Shown: positions 1-8,226, counted from the stretch's first letter. The stretch: 24,638 nt of DNA from JBFXAM01 sp050184295 (GCA_050184295.1 JBFXAM010000065.1:1-24638); one strand, 5' to 3'. The notes: generated from the sequence alone by a model not told the origin. Numbers and translations are program-made.

Positions 1-64
1 GGCCCGAGGCGTCCGCCGCGCGCCGCGTCCGGCCCGGCGCGTCGCCCGTCGCGCCGGGTGCCGC

Positions 65-84
65 GCGCGCGTGCGCACGCGCGC
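65..84. repeat. 20-bp perfect GC palindrome
   Basis: A perfect self-complementary stretch centred on GTGCGCAC and flanked by GC alternation. It lies 17 bases beyond the stop codon of the minus-strand LysM gene, so it could fold in that transcript's 3' end. No T-tract follows, so an intrinsic terminator is not supported. Alternating GC makes chance palindromes likely here. Bases 1-64 show nothing else I can support. Confidence 0.3.
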
Positions 85-100
85 TGCCGACGCGTCGGCT

Positions 101-1378
101 TCAGGGCCGGCGTGCGCCGCGCGTGGTCGCGCCGGTCGTCGCGTCGGCGGGCAGCTTCAGCACCATGCCTTCGCGAAGTTCCTCCGGGCGCGCCAGCTTG
201 TCGCGGTTGAGCTCGTAGATCGCACGCCACCGGCTTTCGCTGCTCAACAGGCGGCGCGCGATCGACGCCAGCGAGTCGCCGCGCACAACGGTGTACGTTC
301 CCGGGGCCGCGGCACCGACGAGCGTCGGCGCGCGCTCGCCGCCCGTGGAAGGCGGGGCCGACGGTGGGGGCGCGGGGCCGGTCCCGTTGGCCGGCGTACT
401 CCCGCGCGCCGCGGGCGGCGTGTTGGCCAGTCGCAGCCGTTCGGCCGCGGTCAGTCCCGCAGGTCCCGAGGGCGCACGCGTTCCGGGCGTTGCCGACGAC
501 GTGCCGTTCGGCGGCCGCGCCGCGGATGAGTCGCTTGGCGAAGGTCGCGCCGGCGTCGTGACCGCCTTCACCACCGCGTCGCGCGCGGGCAGGACGATCG
601 TCTTTCCGACCATCAGCCGGTTCGGGTCGAGCCCCGGATTCGCATCCAGGATCGCCTGCCAATAGCGTTCCGCCCCATACGCATCCGCGGCGATCTTTGC
701 GAGCGTGTCGCCGTCCTTGATCGTGTGCTTCGTTCCATCCGTCCGCGACGTCGGCGTCCGCACGGCGGAGCCGGTGTCGCCGGAAGCGGGCGTTGCCGGG
801 CCGGGCGGCGGCGTACTCGTCGCGGGTGTGCCTGCTGCGGCGGGGAGCGGCGGGGTCGCGACCGGGCGCGGCGGCGCGGAGGTCGTCGGGGCTGGGGCGT
901 CCGGGGGCGGCGCGCTGGTGATCGGTCGGAGCGACTCGCTGGCCGGTCGCGTCGTCGGATCGAGAATCGTCGTCGATCCGGACGCCGGCGGCGTGCCGGT
1001 CGGAGGCGAGATCGACGGCGTCGCGGGACGCGCATCGGTCGCGCCCGGCGGCGCATCGCGCGGCGGCAGCGCGCTGCCGCTCGCGCTCGGCGCAGCGGCG
1101 CCCGAGGAGGGCGTGGCGATCGGTCGCGGCGGCGTCGACGTCGTCGCGGGGCGCAGCGGCTCGGTCCGCGGCGTCGAACCCGGCGGTCGCGCGGCGTCGG
1201 TTCGCGGTGGGGCGCCGGCCGGCGGCTTGGCGTTCGCGGGCGTCGGCGTCGTGGCCTTGCTCGTCTGCGGATCGAACGGAATCGCCTTGTCGCCGCCGCT
1301 GTTCATCGCGGTGTAGAGCACCAGTCCAACGATCGCGACCAGTCCGACGGCGATGCCGACCTTCACTTCCGTGCGCAT
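101..1378 (-). CDS. Membrane-anchored double LysM-domain protein
   Basis: A 425-residue protein probably held in the membrane with a peptidoglycan-facing body. Residues about 5-25 form one hydrophobic segment (VGIAVGLVAIVGLVLYTAM). Residues about 30-215 are a low-complexity Pro/Ala/Thr/Ser linker. LysM 1 lies at about 217-265 (HTIKDGDTLAKIAADAYG, ending MVGKTIVLP). A second Pro/Ala linker follows, and LysM 2 lies at about 361-410 (YTVVRGDSLASIARRLL, ending LREGMVLKLP). LysM binds N-acetylglucosamine-containing glycans such as peptidoglycan, so an envelope scaffold role is inferred; no catalytic domain is visible. The ATG was chosen because GAGGG lies 6 bases before it; an in-frame TTG two codons upstream lacks such a site. 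It follows secDF on the same strand after a 707-base gap, so co-transcription is doubtful. Confidence 0.88.
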   Translation of the reverse strand: MRTEVKVGIAVGLVAIVGLVLYTAMNSGGDKAIPFDPQTSKATTPTPANAKPPAGAPPRTDAARPPGSTPRTEPLRPATTSTPPRPIATPSSGAAAPSASGSALPPRDAPPGATDARPATPSISPPTGTPPASGSTTILDPTTRPASESLRPITSAPPPDAPAPTTSAPPRPVATPPLPAAAGTPATSTPPPGPATPASGDTGSAVRTPTSRTDGTKHTIKDGDTLAKIAADAYGAERYWQAILDANPGLDPNRLMVGKTIVLPARDAVVKAVTTPARPSPSDSSAARPPNGTSSATPGTRAPSGPAGLTAAERLRLANTPPAARGSTPANGTGPAPPPSAPPSTGGERAPTLVGAAAPGTYTVVRGDSLASIARRLLSSESRWRAIYELNRDKLARPEELREGMVLKLPADATTGATTRGARRP

Positions 1379-1587
1379 GGTCAACCCTCTGGGTGTGCGG
1401 CCATCCGTGCCGATTCTGAGATTTCAGCGCGGCGAACGAGTATACCGCGAGCCGCGCACGACGCGACGGCCGGCGCGCGGGGAATCCGGCCCGCGAGGGC
1501 CGAGCGGAACCCGTGGACAAGGTCGCGCGGACTTGTCCGGCCCCGTGAGGAGCCGAGGACAACCGGATCGTTGCCGCACGCATGCCG

Positions 1588-1664
1588 CCACCCCTTGCGG
1601 GGCGGAAGTGACGTTTCGGGTTTCCGGTCCACGGGTTCCGCCGCTTGCGCGGCTCCACCCGTGG
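1588..1664. repeat. Double-hairpin palindromic element
   Basis: Two stem-loops lie close together and share a TTGC loop. The first (1588-1605) pairs CC-A-CCCC with GGGG-C-GG. The second (1629-1664) pairs CCACGGGT with ACCCGTGG, then after a 3-base internal loop pairs GCCGC with GCGGC. The shared loop and regular spacing suggest a REP-like dispersed element rather than chance. An unrelated inverted repeat, GGACAAG/CTTGTCC (1515-1538), lies just upstream. A role in 3'-end protection or termination of secDF transcripts is possible but unproven. Confidence 0.5.
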
Positions 1665-1851
1665 CGACGCGCCGTCGCCCCGTTCGGGCGAAATTCCGCG
1701 CCCGCCAAAACCGCCATGCAACCAGTCCGCGAGATCCAACTCTCGCGCGGCCGCCAATCCGTATCCCGTGCGTCAAGGACAGCGCCGGCCCGGACTCGCC
1801 CCGTTCAGAGTCCGGGCCCGCCGCGTGGCGCGGCGAGCTCCAGGAGGCGGC

Positions 1852-1889
1852 CGACGCAACCTGTGACACGCTGCACAGCGGTTGCCATG
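1852..1889. repeat. 38-bp direct repeat, copy 1
   Basis: This matches 1925-1962 at 36 of 38 positions, at a period of 73 bases. It begins CGACGCAACCTGTGACA and ends AGCGGTTGCCATG. Its ends carry GCAACC and GGTTGC, which are complementary, so each copy can fold. The two differences are G/A (1865 vs 1938) and A/G (1875 vs 1948). No third copy was found in the window. Confidence 0.8.
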
Positions 1890-1924
1890 ACGCTGCCGCC
1901 CGCGGTCTGGCTGCGCATCACGCG

Positions 1925-1962
1925 CGACGCAACCTGTAACACGCTGCGCAGCGGTTGCCATG
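1925..1962. repeat. 38-bp direct repeat, copy 2
   Basis: This is the second copy of the repeat at 1852-1889, separated from it by 35 unrelated bases. It carries a perfect inner palindrome CGCTGCGCAGCG (1942-1953), which copy 1 has with one change, as well as the outer GCAACC/GGTTGC arms. It lies 124 bases beyond the secDF stop codon. Confidence 0.8.
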
Positions 1963-2085
1963 GTCGCGGTCGCGGTCCCGGTGGCGCCCGGGGGCACGGG
2001 CGTCGAACCGGGGAACGCGGGCGGCGCCGCGCTCGCGCGCCGCGCCGCCCGGGTCACTTCGGTTCGCCGCGACCGCTGCTCGCCG

Positions 2086-5000
2086 CTAGCGCCGCTCGTC
2101 CGAGGGGCTCGGCACCAGCAGCAGCGGCGCCGCGATCGCGAGCGTCGAGTAGGAGCCCGTGATCACGCCGATCAGCATGCAAAAAGCGAACCCGCGGATG
2201 CTGCTGCCGCCAAAGATGTAGAGCGACAGCAGTGTCATGAACACGGTCAACGACGTGATGATCGTTCGTGAAAACGTCTGGTTGATCGCGTCGTTGATGA
2301 TCTTGCGGCTCACGTCGCGCATGCGGCCGCGCGTCTCGCGGATGCGGTCGAAGATGACGATCGAGTCGTTGATGGAGAAGCCGATGATCGTCAGCAGGGC
2401 CGCGATAATGGTCATGTTGATGCGGAAATCCTCGATGAGCAGGATGCCCGCAATCCAGCCGCTCAGGCCGACGAACGCGAGCGCCATCAGCACGTCGTGG
2501 ATCAGCGCCGTGACGCCTGCGACGCCGTAGATCGGCCGGCCGAAGCGAATCCACAGGTACGCGATGATCATCGCCCACGAGAGGATCAGGGCCAGAGTCG
2601 CCTGCACCTTGGCCTGGTTGGCGATCTGCGGCTTGAACTGTGTCACCTTGCGCAGCGCCTGCTCGCTGTCGAGCGTCGCCTTCACCAGTCCGAGCTCCTT
2701 CATCGCGAACTCGGTCGTCCAGCGCTCGGGATCCTCGCTCGCGACGAAGTTCGGATCGACCACCGCCACCACGACCGCCGAATAGCGCTCCACACCCTCG
2801 TCGTTCTTGCCCGCCGGCGTCACACCGAACACCGCGAACCGCCGCCACGGAAAGTCCTGGTACCCAGGCTGAAGCCGCATGTTGCGGATGCGATCGTAGA
2901 TCGAGCCGGGCACGGCGGGATCGACGGGCTGCGGCGGGTCGAGGTCTTCAAAGTACATCGCGGCGCCGCCGATGAAGTCGCTCAGATCGCCGGTCACCCC
3001 CGCGGGCAGACCGGGGACGGCCGATTCGAGCCGGCGGTCGTCGATCGGATACGGTCGGCCGTCGTCGCCGTGGAACGTATACCCGACCCGGAAGCTCACC
3101 TTGAGGCGCTCGCCGATCGCGTCGACGATCGCGTCCTGCACGAGCAGCTTGTTGGTCTCGGTGGTGGTGATATTCCAGAATCGCCCCGCGCCGCCTTCGG
3201 CGCCGGCTTCGCGCACGCTGCCGACGTTGGCCATCGCGATGTTCTCGCCCGCCTGGGCCAGGCGTGACTGCTGTTCGCGAATAAAGGCCCGGAGCCGGTC
3301 GACGGTCACGTCCTCCTTGACGCGCACGCCGAGCGACTGGCCGCCGGCGTGCACCGAGACGCCGTCGCGCTGCACCAGGTTGGCGTCCTCGAGCGGTTCG
3401 GTGAGCAGCGCGACGAGCCGGTCGGCGTCCAGACCGGCGACGCGGACGGCGAACGAGCCCACTTCGCCGGTAATCGGCTCGACGGTCGCCTCGCCGAGCT
3501 TGCGGGCGTCCGCGGTGACGCGGTCGCCGGCCTCCCTCAGGCGCGCGGCGATCTTGATGTCGTCGAAGCGCTCCGCACCGGCCGCCGCCGGTTTCAATTC
3601 GATGTCGGCGCTCACGCCGCCCAGAAACTCGACGTCGAGATAGTCGCGCGTGCCGCGCGAGAGCAGCAGGGCCATGCCGCCGATCGTCAGGAAGAGCGAG
3701 AGGGGGATGAAGTAGCGCCGCAGCCCGACCCAATCGATGTTGGGCACGCCGATGAGCTTGTTCATCCGGATGCCCTTGATGACGTGATACTTCACCAGGA
3801 GCGCAAAGAGCGTTCGCGTCACGAAGACGGACGTGAAGAGGTTCATCGCGACGCCCCAGCCGAGCGTCAGGCCGAAGCCCTTCACCTCTTCGCTGCCGAC
3901 GTAGTAGATGATGATGCTGGTGAGGAGCGTGGTGACGTTGGAGTCGAAGATGGTGCTGAAGGCCTTGTCGTAGCCGTTCTTGATGATCATCCGGAGCGAG
4001 GCGCCGCGCTCCTTCTCCTCGCGCATGCGCTCGTAGATGAGCACGTTGGCGTCGACCGCCATGCCGATGCCGAGGATCAGGCCGGCGATGCCGTCGAGCG
4101 TGAAGCGCGCCCCCAGCATCGCCATCACCGCGAGCACCAGCAGCGTGTTCATCAGCATCGCGACGTTCGCGACCGCGCCGCACACCAGGTAGTAGCTGAT
4201 CATCAGCACGATCACGAGCGCCGCGCCGATCAGGCCCGCGTTCACGGCCTTCTTCAGGTTCGTCTCGCCCAGGCTCGAACCGATGGTGCGCTCGCTGATC
4301 GGCGTCTCTTTCAGCCGTGCCGGCAGCGCGCCCGCCTGCATCGTGTTCACCAGGTAGCGCACCTTTTCCTGGCTGAAGTCGCCGTGGATCGTCCCCATCG
4401 AGCCGATTTCCTGGAGGATGTTGGCCGACGAGTACGCGACGCTGTCGATGAAGATGCACAATTGCTTCTGCACGTTGCGGCGCGTGAGCTCGCGGAACTT
4501 GCTCCCGCCGAGCACGTCGAACTCAAAGTACACGCACGGTTGGCCGTGCTCGTCGCGCCCCGGCCAGGCGCGCTTCAACTGCCACTTCTTCTGACTGCCC
4601 GCCAGCAGTCCGTCGCTCTCGCCCAGCTTCGCGAGCACGTACCAGTCGCCCTGATACGTGTCGACGACCATGCCGGCAAAGCTGCGCGGATCGCGCGCCT
4701 GCAGGTCGGCCTGCGAGCGCACGTTGAAGAACGAGATCGGATTGTCGATCCGGAACCAGCCCTCCGTGTCGCCGCGCCCCGGCCGCGGTCCGCGCTTCTG
4801 CAACTGCTCGCGCATCAGGTCGTGGCGCGACGCGTTCTCCGGGGTCGGCTCGGCGAGGATGCGAAACTCGAGCACGCCGGCGCCGCGCAGCAGTCGCTGG
4901 AGGTCCGCCGGGCCGTCGAGAAAGCTGCGGTATTTCGCCCAGGCGGCGTACTTCTCGAGCACGACGTCGACCTTTGGCGCCAGCTCGGGATGCTTGGTCT

Positions 5001-5745
5001 TCAGCTCGGCCAGACTGTTGCGGCGGGCCTCCGAGCCGGGATCCATCTCCAGCACGTCCTGAAAGCGGCGCGGATCGAGCGCCGTCCCCAGCACCGCGTC
5101 GAGCGCGTCTTCATAGTCCTCCGTCGCGTCGCGCAGCCGCAGCTCCAACTCCTGCTCGGTCGGCTGGGTCGCGGGCTGGGTCGTGCCGTCGGCGGGCTGG
5201 GTCGTGCCGTCCGCGGGCTGCGTCTGGGGTCCGGCCTGGCGCGCCGCCAGCGCCGCGGCGTATGCGTCGTAGCGCGCCGCCGCGATGCTCAGCTTCTCTT
5301 GTCGCTCCGCGACGCCGCCCGACATTTCGGCCAGCTTCGCGTTCCGCTCCTCGGCGGGCAGGCGCAGCGCGGTCTCGACGTCGCCGCGGGACAGGTTCGC
5401 TTCGAAGAGCGATTCGAGCGTCTGGGTATAGTCGTTGCGCCGTTGAGCGGCCTCCGCGGGCGGCAGCGGCATCTGGATTTCGAGACGATTGCGCCCATGC
5501 ACGCGCCACGTCAGGTTATAGACGCCGCTCGGGTCGACGCGCCGCTGGAGCAGCGTCTTGACCTCCTCGGCGAGATTGGGCACGTCCTTCATGCCCGTGT
5601 CGTCGATCTCGAAGATCATCGACACGCCGCCGGCGATGTCGAGCCCGGGCCGCAGGCGCTCCTTCGGCGGATAGAGCAGGAAGCAGGCCACAACGACGAC
5701 GCCGAGGATCAGCGCCATGCGATTCCACAGGTTCTTCTCTGGCAT
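2086..5745 (-). CDS. secDF: Fused protein translocase subunit SecDF
   Basis: A 1219-residue fusion of SecD and SecF, the proton-motive-force-driven partners of SecYEG that pull secreted chains across the inner membrane. The SecD half has TM1 at about 9-25, the GLDIAGG motif at 34-40, a large periplasmic P1 region, and a TM bundle at about 500-655 with GMAVDANVLIYERMREE. The SecF half starts near 670, with EFLGGVSADIEL at 706-717, a periplasmic region to about 1045, and the signature FSINDSIVIFDRIRE at 1123-1137. Both periplasmic regions are much larger than in E. coli. P1 includes a Gln/Thr-rich PADGTTQ repeat at about 174-196, encoded by 21-bp units. The chosen ATG (MPEKNLW) has AGGA about 10 bases upstream; the in-frame stretch further upstream is unlike a protein. 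No yajC lies adjacent. Fusion of SecD and SecF is common in Planctomycetota. Confidence 0.97.
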   Translation of the reverse strand: MPEKNLWNRMALILGVVVVACFLLYPPKERLRPGLDIAGGVSMIFEIDDTGMKDVPNLAEEVKTLLQRRVDPSGVYNLTWRVHGRNRLEIQMPLPPAEAAQRRNDYTQTLESLFEANLSRGDVETALRLPAEERNAKLAEMSGGVAERQEKLSIAAARYDAYAAALAARQAGPQTQPADGTTQPADGTTQPATQPTEQELELRLRDATEDYEDALDAVLGTALDPRRFQDVLEMDPGSEARRNSLAELKTKHPELAPKVDVVLEKYAAWAKYRSFLDGPADLQRLLRGAGVLEFRILAEPTPENASRHDLMREQLQKRGPRPGRGDTEGWFRIDNPISFFNVRSQADLQARDPRSFAGMVVDTYQGDWYVLAKLGESDGLLAGSQKKWQLKRAWPGRDEHGQPCVYFEFDVLGGSKFRELTRRNVQKQLCIFIDSVAYSSANILQEIGSMGTIHGDFSQEKVRYLVNTMQAGALPARLKETPISERTIGSSLGETNLKKAVNAGLIGAALVIVLMISYYLVCGAVANVAMLMNTLLVLAVMAMLGARFTLDGIAGLILGIGMAVDANVLIYERMREEKERGASLRMIIKNGYDKAFSTIFDSNVTTLLTSIIIYYVGSEEVKGFGLTLGWGVAMNLFTSVFVTRTLFALLVKYHVIKGIRMNKLIGVPNIDWVGLRRYFIPLSLFLTIGGMALLLSRGTRDYLDVEFLGGVSADIELKPAAAGAERFDDIKIAARLREAGDRVTADARKLGEATVEPITGEVGSFAVRVAGLDADRLVALLTEPLEDANLVQRDGVSVHAGGQSLGVRVKEDVTVDRLRAFIREQQSRLAQAGENIAMANVGSVREAGAEGGAGRFWNITTTETNKLLVQDAIVDAIGERLKVSFRVGYTFHGDDGRPYPIDDRRLESAVPGLPAGVTGDLSDFIGGAAMYFEDLDPPQPVDPAVPGSIYDRIRNMRLQPGYQDFPWRRFAVFGVTPAGKNDEGVERYSAVVVAVVDPNFVASEDPERWTTEFAMKELGLVKATLDSEQALRKVTQFKPQIANQAKVQATLALILSWAMIIAYLWIRFGRPIYGVAGVTALIHDVLMALAFVGLSGWIAGILLIEDFRINMTIIAALLTIIGFSINDSIVIFDRIRETRGRMRDVSRKIINDAINQTFSRTIITSLTVFMTLLSLYIFGGSSIRGFAFCMLIGVITGSYSTLAIAAPLLLVPSPSDERR
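5171..5220. repeat. 21-bp tandem repeat inside secDF
   Basis: Two full 21-base units (5171-5191 and 5192-5212, differing only at the last base) plus a partial third encode the PADGTTQ heptad in the SecD periplasmic region. The repeat stays in frame, so copy-number change would alter linker length without breaking the gene. Confidence 0.7.
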
Positions 5746-5891
5746 GATTTGGATTCCTGAACTGCGACGATTCGACAACCAAGCGACCGACCGAATCCGA
5801 CGTGCGCGGGACGTGCCACAGGATCGGACAGACGACGACCACCCGGCGACGCGCGCAGGGGAACGCGTGCGAGCGTCACGGCGCGAAGTCG

Positions 5892-6371
5892 TCAGACACC
5901 GGGCGGAGCGAGAGGCCGCAGAGAGGTGCGGATCGCGGGATCCTGCTGCGGGCGGACGGCGGTGCGGCCGATCGTCGAGACCGCATCGCTGTTCGATGCG
6001 CGAACGCATGCCGCGATCAAAAACTCGCCCGGTGGCGCGGGACGGGGCTCCGACGTCGGCGCCACGCGCGCAGGATCAGGCGGTGCGGACGCGACCGCGT
6101 GATGCGCGCTGCTCGCGACGCCGTGCGCCGCGACGTCGAACGCCGCCCCGCTCGTGCGGGGCGCAATCGCATCCGGCGGGACCGCGCGCAAGACGACCGC
6201 CGGCGGGGACTTCGGATCATCGCCGTCGGGCGGGTGATCGTCCAGGGGGTTTGCCGACGCAGGCTCCGGCCGAGCGACCAGCCACGGGCACGTCTTGTCG
6301 ACGGCCAGCAGCAGCATCAGCGCGCTAACCGCGCACAGCGTTCGCACGAACTTTTCGGCCTGCGACGTCAT
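5892..6371 (-). CDS. Small anchored or exported protein, unknown function
   Basis: I do not recognise this 159-residue protein. Residues 1-25 (starting MTSQAEKFVRTLC, then ALMLLLAV) look like a signal peptide or a single membrane anchor. The rest is Pro/Ala-rich with acidic patches (DDHPPDGDDPK) and no domain I can name. Codon third positions are strongly G/C in this frame, which supports coding. The start is set by a promoter rather than by a ribosome-binding site: a good -35/-10 pair (6381-6409) ends 9 bases before this ATG, so the mRNA would be nearly leaderless. An in-frame extension upstream would be translated from repeat DNA and is rejected. It lies 146 bases upstream of secDF on the same strand, where yajC often sits, but it does not resemble YajC. 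Confidence 0.6.
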   Translation of the reverse strand: MTSQAEKFVRTLCAVSALMLLLAVDKTCPWLVARPEPASANPLDDHPPDGDDPKSPPAVVLRAVPPDAIAPRTSGAAFDVAAHGVASSAHHAVASAPPDPARVAPTSEPRPAPPGEFLIAACVRASNSDAVSTIGRTAVRPQQDPAIRTSLRPLAPPGV

Positions 6372-6380
6372 GGGCCGGGC

Positions 6381-6409
6381 ATTGTAGTCCAGCGCTGCAA
6401 GGGTCTCAA
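6381..6409 (-). promoter_or_regulatory. Sigma70-type promoter TTGAGA-17-TACAAT
   Basis: On the minus strand, TTGAGA (6409-6404) and TACAAT (6386-6381) each match the consensus at five of six bases and are 17 bases apart. Transcription would start about 7 bases further, leaving only a few untranslated bases before the ATG at 6371. It probably drives the small anchored protein and possibly secDF. Confidence 0.6.
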
Positions 6410-6712
6410 CGGCCGCTTGCGCTCCGGTAGTGGGTTCCGTCTGATCCGGGTCGTACGGGCGTCTCGTCCGTTCATCTTGGTCTGGGTGGTGCGGGCGTCT
6501 CGCCCGTCCATGCGGAAGACACGGGCGAGGCGCCCGCACCACCCTTTCGGATTCGCCGCTTCACGAAACTGACCCACGGCCTGCGCTCCGGCCCATTCCG
6601 CGGCTCCCACGCGCGTGTCCTCGACGGCGGGCCGCGGTCCGCAACGTGCCTGAGCGCCGGCCCTTGGGGCTCGCGGCGGCGCGCGACGCTCGGGCGCGCG
6701 GCGGGCGACGAT
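6410..6712. other. Intergenic stretch after hldE
   Basis: No gene is supported here. The stretch contains the tandem/inverted repeat at 6448-6544. From 6545 to the hldE stop I see only GC-rich sequence without a clear signal. Confidence 0.5.
6448..6544. repeat. Palindromic GGGCGTCTCGCCCGT repeat with tandem half-copy
   Basis: A 24-base arm (6484-6507) pairs with 6521-6544 with one mismatch across a 13-base loop, giving a very stable hairpin. The left arm plus its flank is a diverged second copy of 6448-6483, at a 36-base period (GGGTCGTACGGGCGTC vs GGGTGGTGCGGGCGTC). This looks like a dispersed mobile palindrome of REP/MITE type. Lying 3' of hldE, it could also end or protect that transcript. 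Confidence 0.75.
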
Positions 6713-8224
6713 TCAGCGCGGCGCGGGCGCGGGTGTTCCCGCGGTGGCCGCGCGGATGCGCTCCAGCTCGCTTGTCGTGCTGTAGCCTTCGACCAGCTTG
6801 AGCAGCACGACCTGTCCGCCGCGCGCTTCCACGCACTCGCGACCGGCGACCCAATGCGCCCAGTCGCCGCCCTTGACCAGCACGTCCGGCGCGAGTTGCT
6901 CGACCAACCGGACCGGATCGGGCTCGTCGAACACGACCACGAAATCGACGCACATGAGCGCCGCGAGCATGCGCGCGCGATCCTCCTGGCGACGGATCGG
7001 ACGATCGTCGCCTTTGCTCTGTTGGCGGACCGAGGCATCTGAGTTGATGCCAACGACCAGCAAGCTGCCGAGCGACTTGGCGCGTTCCAGCAGGTCGACG
7101 TGGCCCGGATGCAGAATGTCGAAGCAGCCGTTGGTGAACACGACCTTTTCGCCGCGCTGGCGGCGGGCCGTGAGCTCGGCGACGACTTCGCTCGCGCTGC
7201 GGACTTTGCCGCGGGTCGAGCTTTCGTGGCCGGCGTTCAGCTCGGCCAGCACTTCGTCGCGCGTGATCGGCACGCAGCCGAACTTGCCGACCTCGAGCCC
7301 GCCGGCGATATTCGCGAGCGGGACGGCCTGTTCCCACGTCGCCCCGGCCGCGAGCGCGACGGCCATCATCGCCAGAACCGCGTCGCCGGCGCCCGTGTTG
7401 TCATAGACGGCGCGCGGCCGCGTCGCAAAGCGCTGCACGCCGCCGTCTGCGCGCACCAGCCGCGCGCCGTCGCGCCCGAGCGTCACGACGAGACCGTCGA
7501 GCGCCAGCCTTCGCGCAAGCTCGGCGGCGGCGGAATCAAGCTCGTCCTCGGCGAGCGGGCGCCCGACGCCGATTTCGAGCTCGGCGCGGTTCGGCGTCAT
7601 GAGCGTCGCGCCGCGATACTTGTCCCAGTGACGGTCGCGCGGCGGATCGACCAGCACGGGTTTGCCGTGCTGCCGCGCAAGGTCGATGACCAGTCCGCAA
7701 AGCGCCGGCGTGAGCACGCCTTTGGCGTAGTCTTCGAGGCACACGACGTCGGCGTGCGGCAGCGCGGCGCGAACGCCGGCGACGAGCGCATCGTGGTCGG
7801 CGGCGCCCAGCGGGCGCACCAGCTCGTCGTCGACGCGGAGAATCTGCTGGCGGTGGCGGTGCTCCGCGAGTCCGACCAGCCGCGTCTTGGTGATCGTCGG
7901 ACGGTCGTTCACGCGCAGCAGTCCGTCAACCGCGGCGCCCGCCGCGCGCAGCAGTGCCGCGACGCGCTCGCCAAACGCGTCCGCGCCCAGCACGCCGCAG
8001 CAGTGCACGCGAGCGCCGAGCGCGACGACGTTGAGCGCCACGGAGCCTGCGCCGCCAACGCGGTCCTGCCGCTCGACCACTCGCAGCACCGGCACCGGCG
8101 CCTCGGGGCTGATGCGCTCGGCGTCGCCGAAGACGTACCGATCGAGCATGAAGTCGCCGACGAGCAGGACGCGGCGTTCGGCAAAGCGGGCGACGACGGC
8201 GGCGAGGTCGGTGGACAAGAGCAT
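6713..8224 (-). CDS. hldE: Bifunctional heptose-7-phosphate kinase / heptose-1-phosphate adenylyltransferase
   Basis: A 503-residue cytosolic enzyme of the ADP-heptose pathway for lipopolysaccharide inner core. The N-terminal ribokinase-like (PfkB) domain, about 10-330, phosphorylates D-glycero-D-manno-heptose 7-phosphate at C1. It shows GDFMLDRYVFGDAERISPEAP (23-43), GGAGSVALNVVALG (57-70) and the anion-hole/catalytic motif DNTGAGDAV (275-283). The C-terminal nucleotidyltransferase domain, about 355-495, adds AMP; it has TNGCFDILHPGHV (364-376), which carries the HxGH signature, and later KGGDW. The length fits full two-domain HldE. The ATG overlaps the only Shine-Dalgarno-like GAGG (8225-8228); a TTG at 8218 lies 6 bases after it and may be the true start. 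Presence implies heptose-containing surface glycans. It is translationally coupled to the small ORF upstream. Confidence 0.96.
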   Translation of the reverse strand: MLLSTDLAAVVARFAERRVLLVGDFMLDRYVFGDAERISPEAPVPVLRVVERQDRVGGAGSVALNVVALGARVHCCGVLGADAFGERVAALLRAAGAAVDGLLRVNDRPTITKTRLVGLAEHRHRQQILRVDDELVRPLGAADHDALVAGVRAALPHADVVCLEDYAKGVLTPALCGLVIDLARQHGKPVLVDPPRDRHWDKYRGATLMTPNRAELEIGVGRPLAEDELDSAAAELARRLALDGLVVTLGRDGARLVRADGGVQRFATRPRAVYDNTGAGDAVLAMMAVALAAGATWEQAVPLANIAGGLEVGKFGCVPITRDEVLAELNAGHESSTRGKVRSASEVVAELTARRQRGEKVVFTNGCFDILHPGHVDLLERAKSLGSLLVVGINSDASVRQQSKGDDRPIRRQEDRARMLAALMCVDFVVVFDEPDPVRLVEQLAPDVLVKGGDWAHWVAGRECVEARGGQVVLLKLVEGYSTTSELERIRAATAGTPAPAPR

Positions 8225-8226
8225 CC

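Larger units (their letters stand above)
1379..2085. other. 707-bp repeat-bearing intergenic region
   Basis: No convincing gene lies between the secDF stop and the LysM start. Open frames here are GC-driven and lack ribosome-binding sites or recognisable domains. The stretch holds a 7-bp inverted repeat (GGACAAG/CTTGTCC, 1515-1538), a small CCCC-TTGC-GGGG hairpin (1588-1605), a strong 36-base hairpin (1629-1664), and two 38-bp direct repeats (1852-1889 and 1925-1962). A TATACT hexamer on the minus strand (1439-1444) could be a -10 for the LysM gene, but no good -35 accompanies it. Confidence 0.6.

Noticed and set aside
1381..1869. 162-residue minus-strand open frame in the repeat-bearing gap
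   Set aside because: Composed of translated hairpin repeats (for example WRHACGNDPVV) with no ribosome-binding site.
725..1939. 404-residue Arg-rich plus-strand open frame
   Set aside because: Antisense to the LysM protein and implausibly Arg-rich.
1852..1962. The repeat pair read as a minimal CRISPR array (38-bp repeats, 35-bp spacer)
   Set aside because: Only two repeats with two mismatches, no cas gene in the window, and no third copy.
1852..1962. The repeat pair read as integron attC sites
   Set aside because: The GTTGC ends do not fit the RYYYAAC/GTTRRRY core sites and no integrase is present.
3349..5760. 803-residue plus-strand open frame
   Set aside because: Antisense to secDF, His/Arg/Asp-rich composition without domains, typical of a GC-driven shadow.
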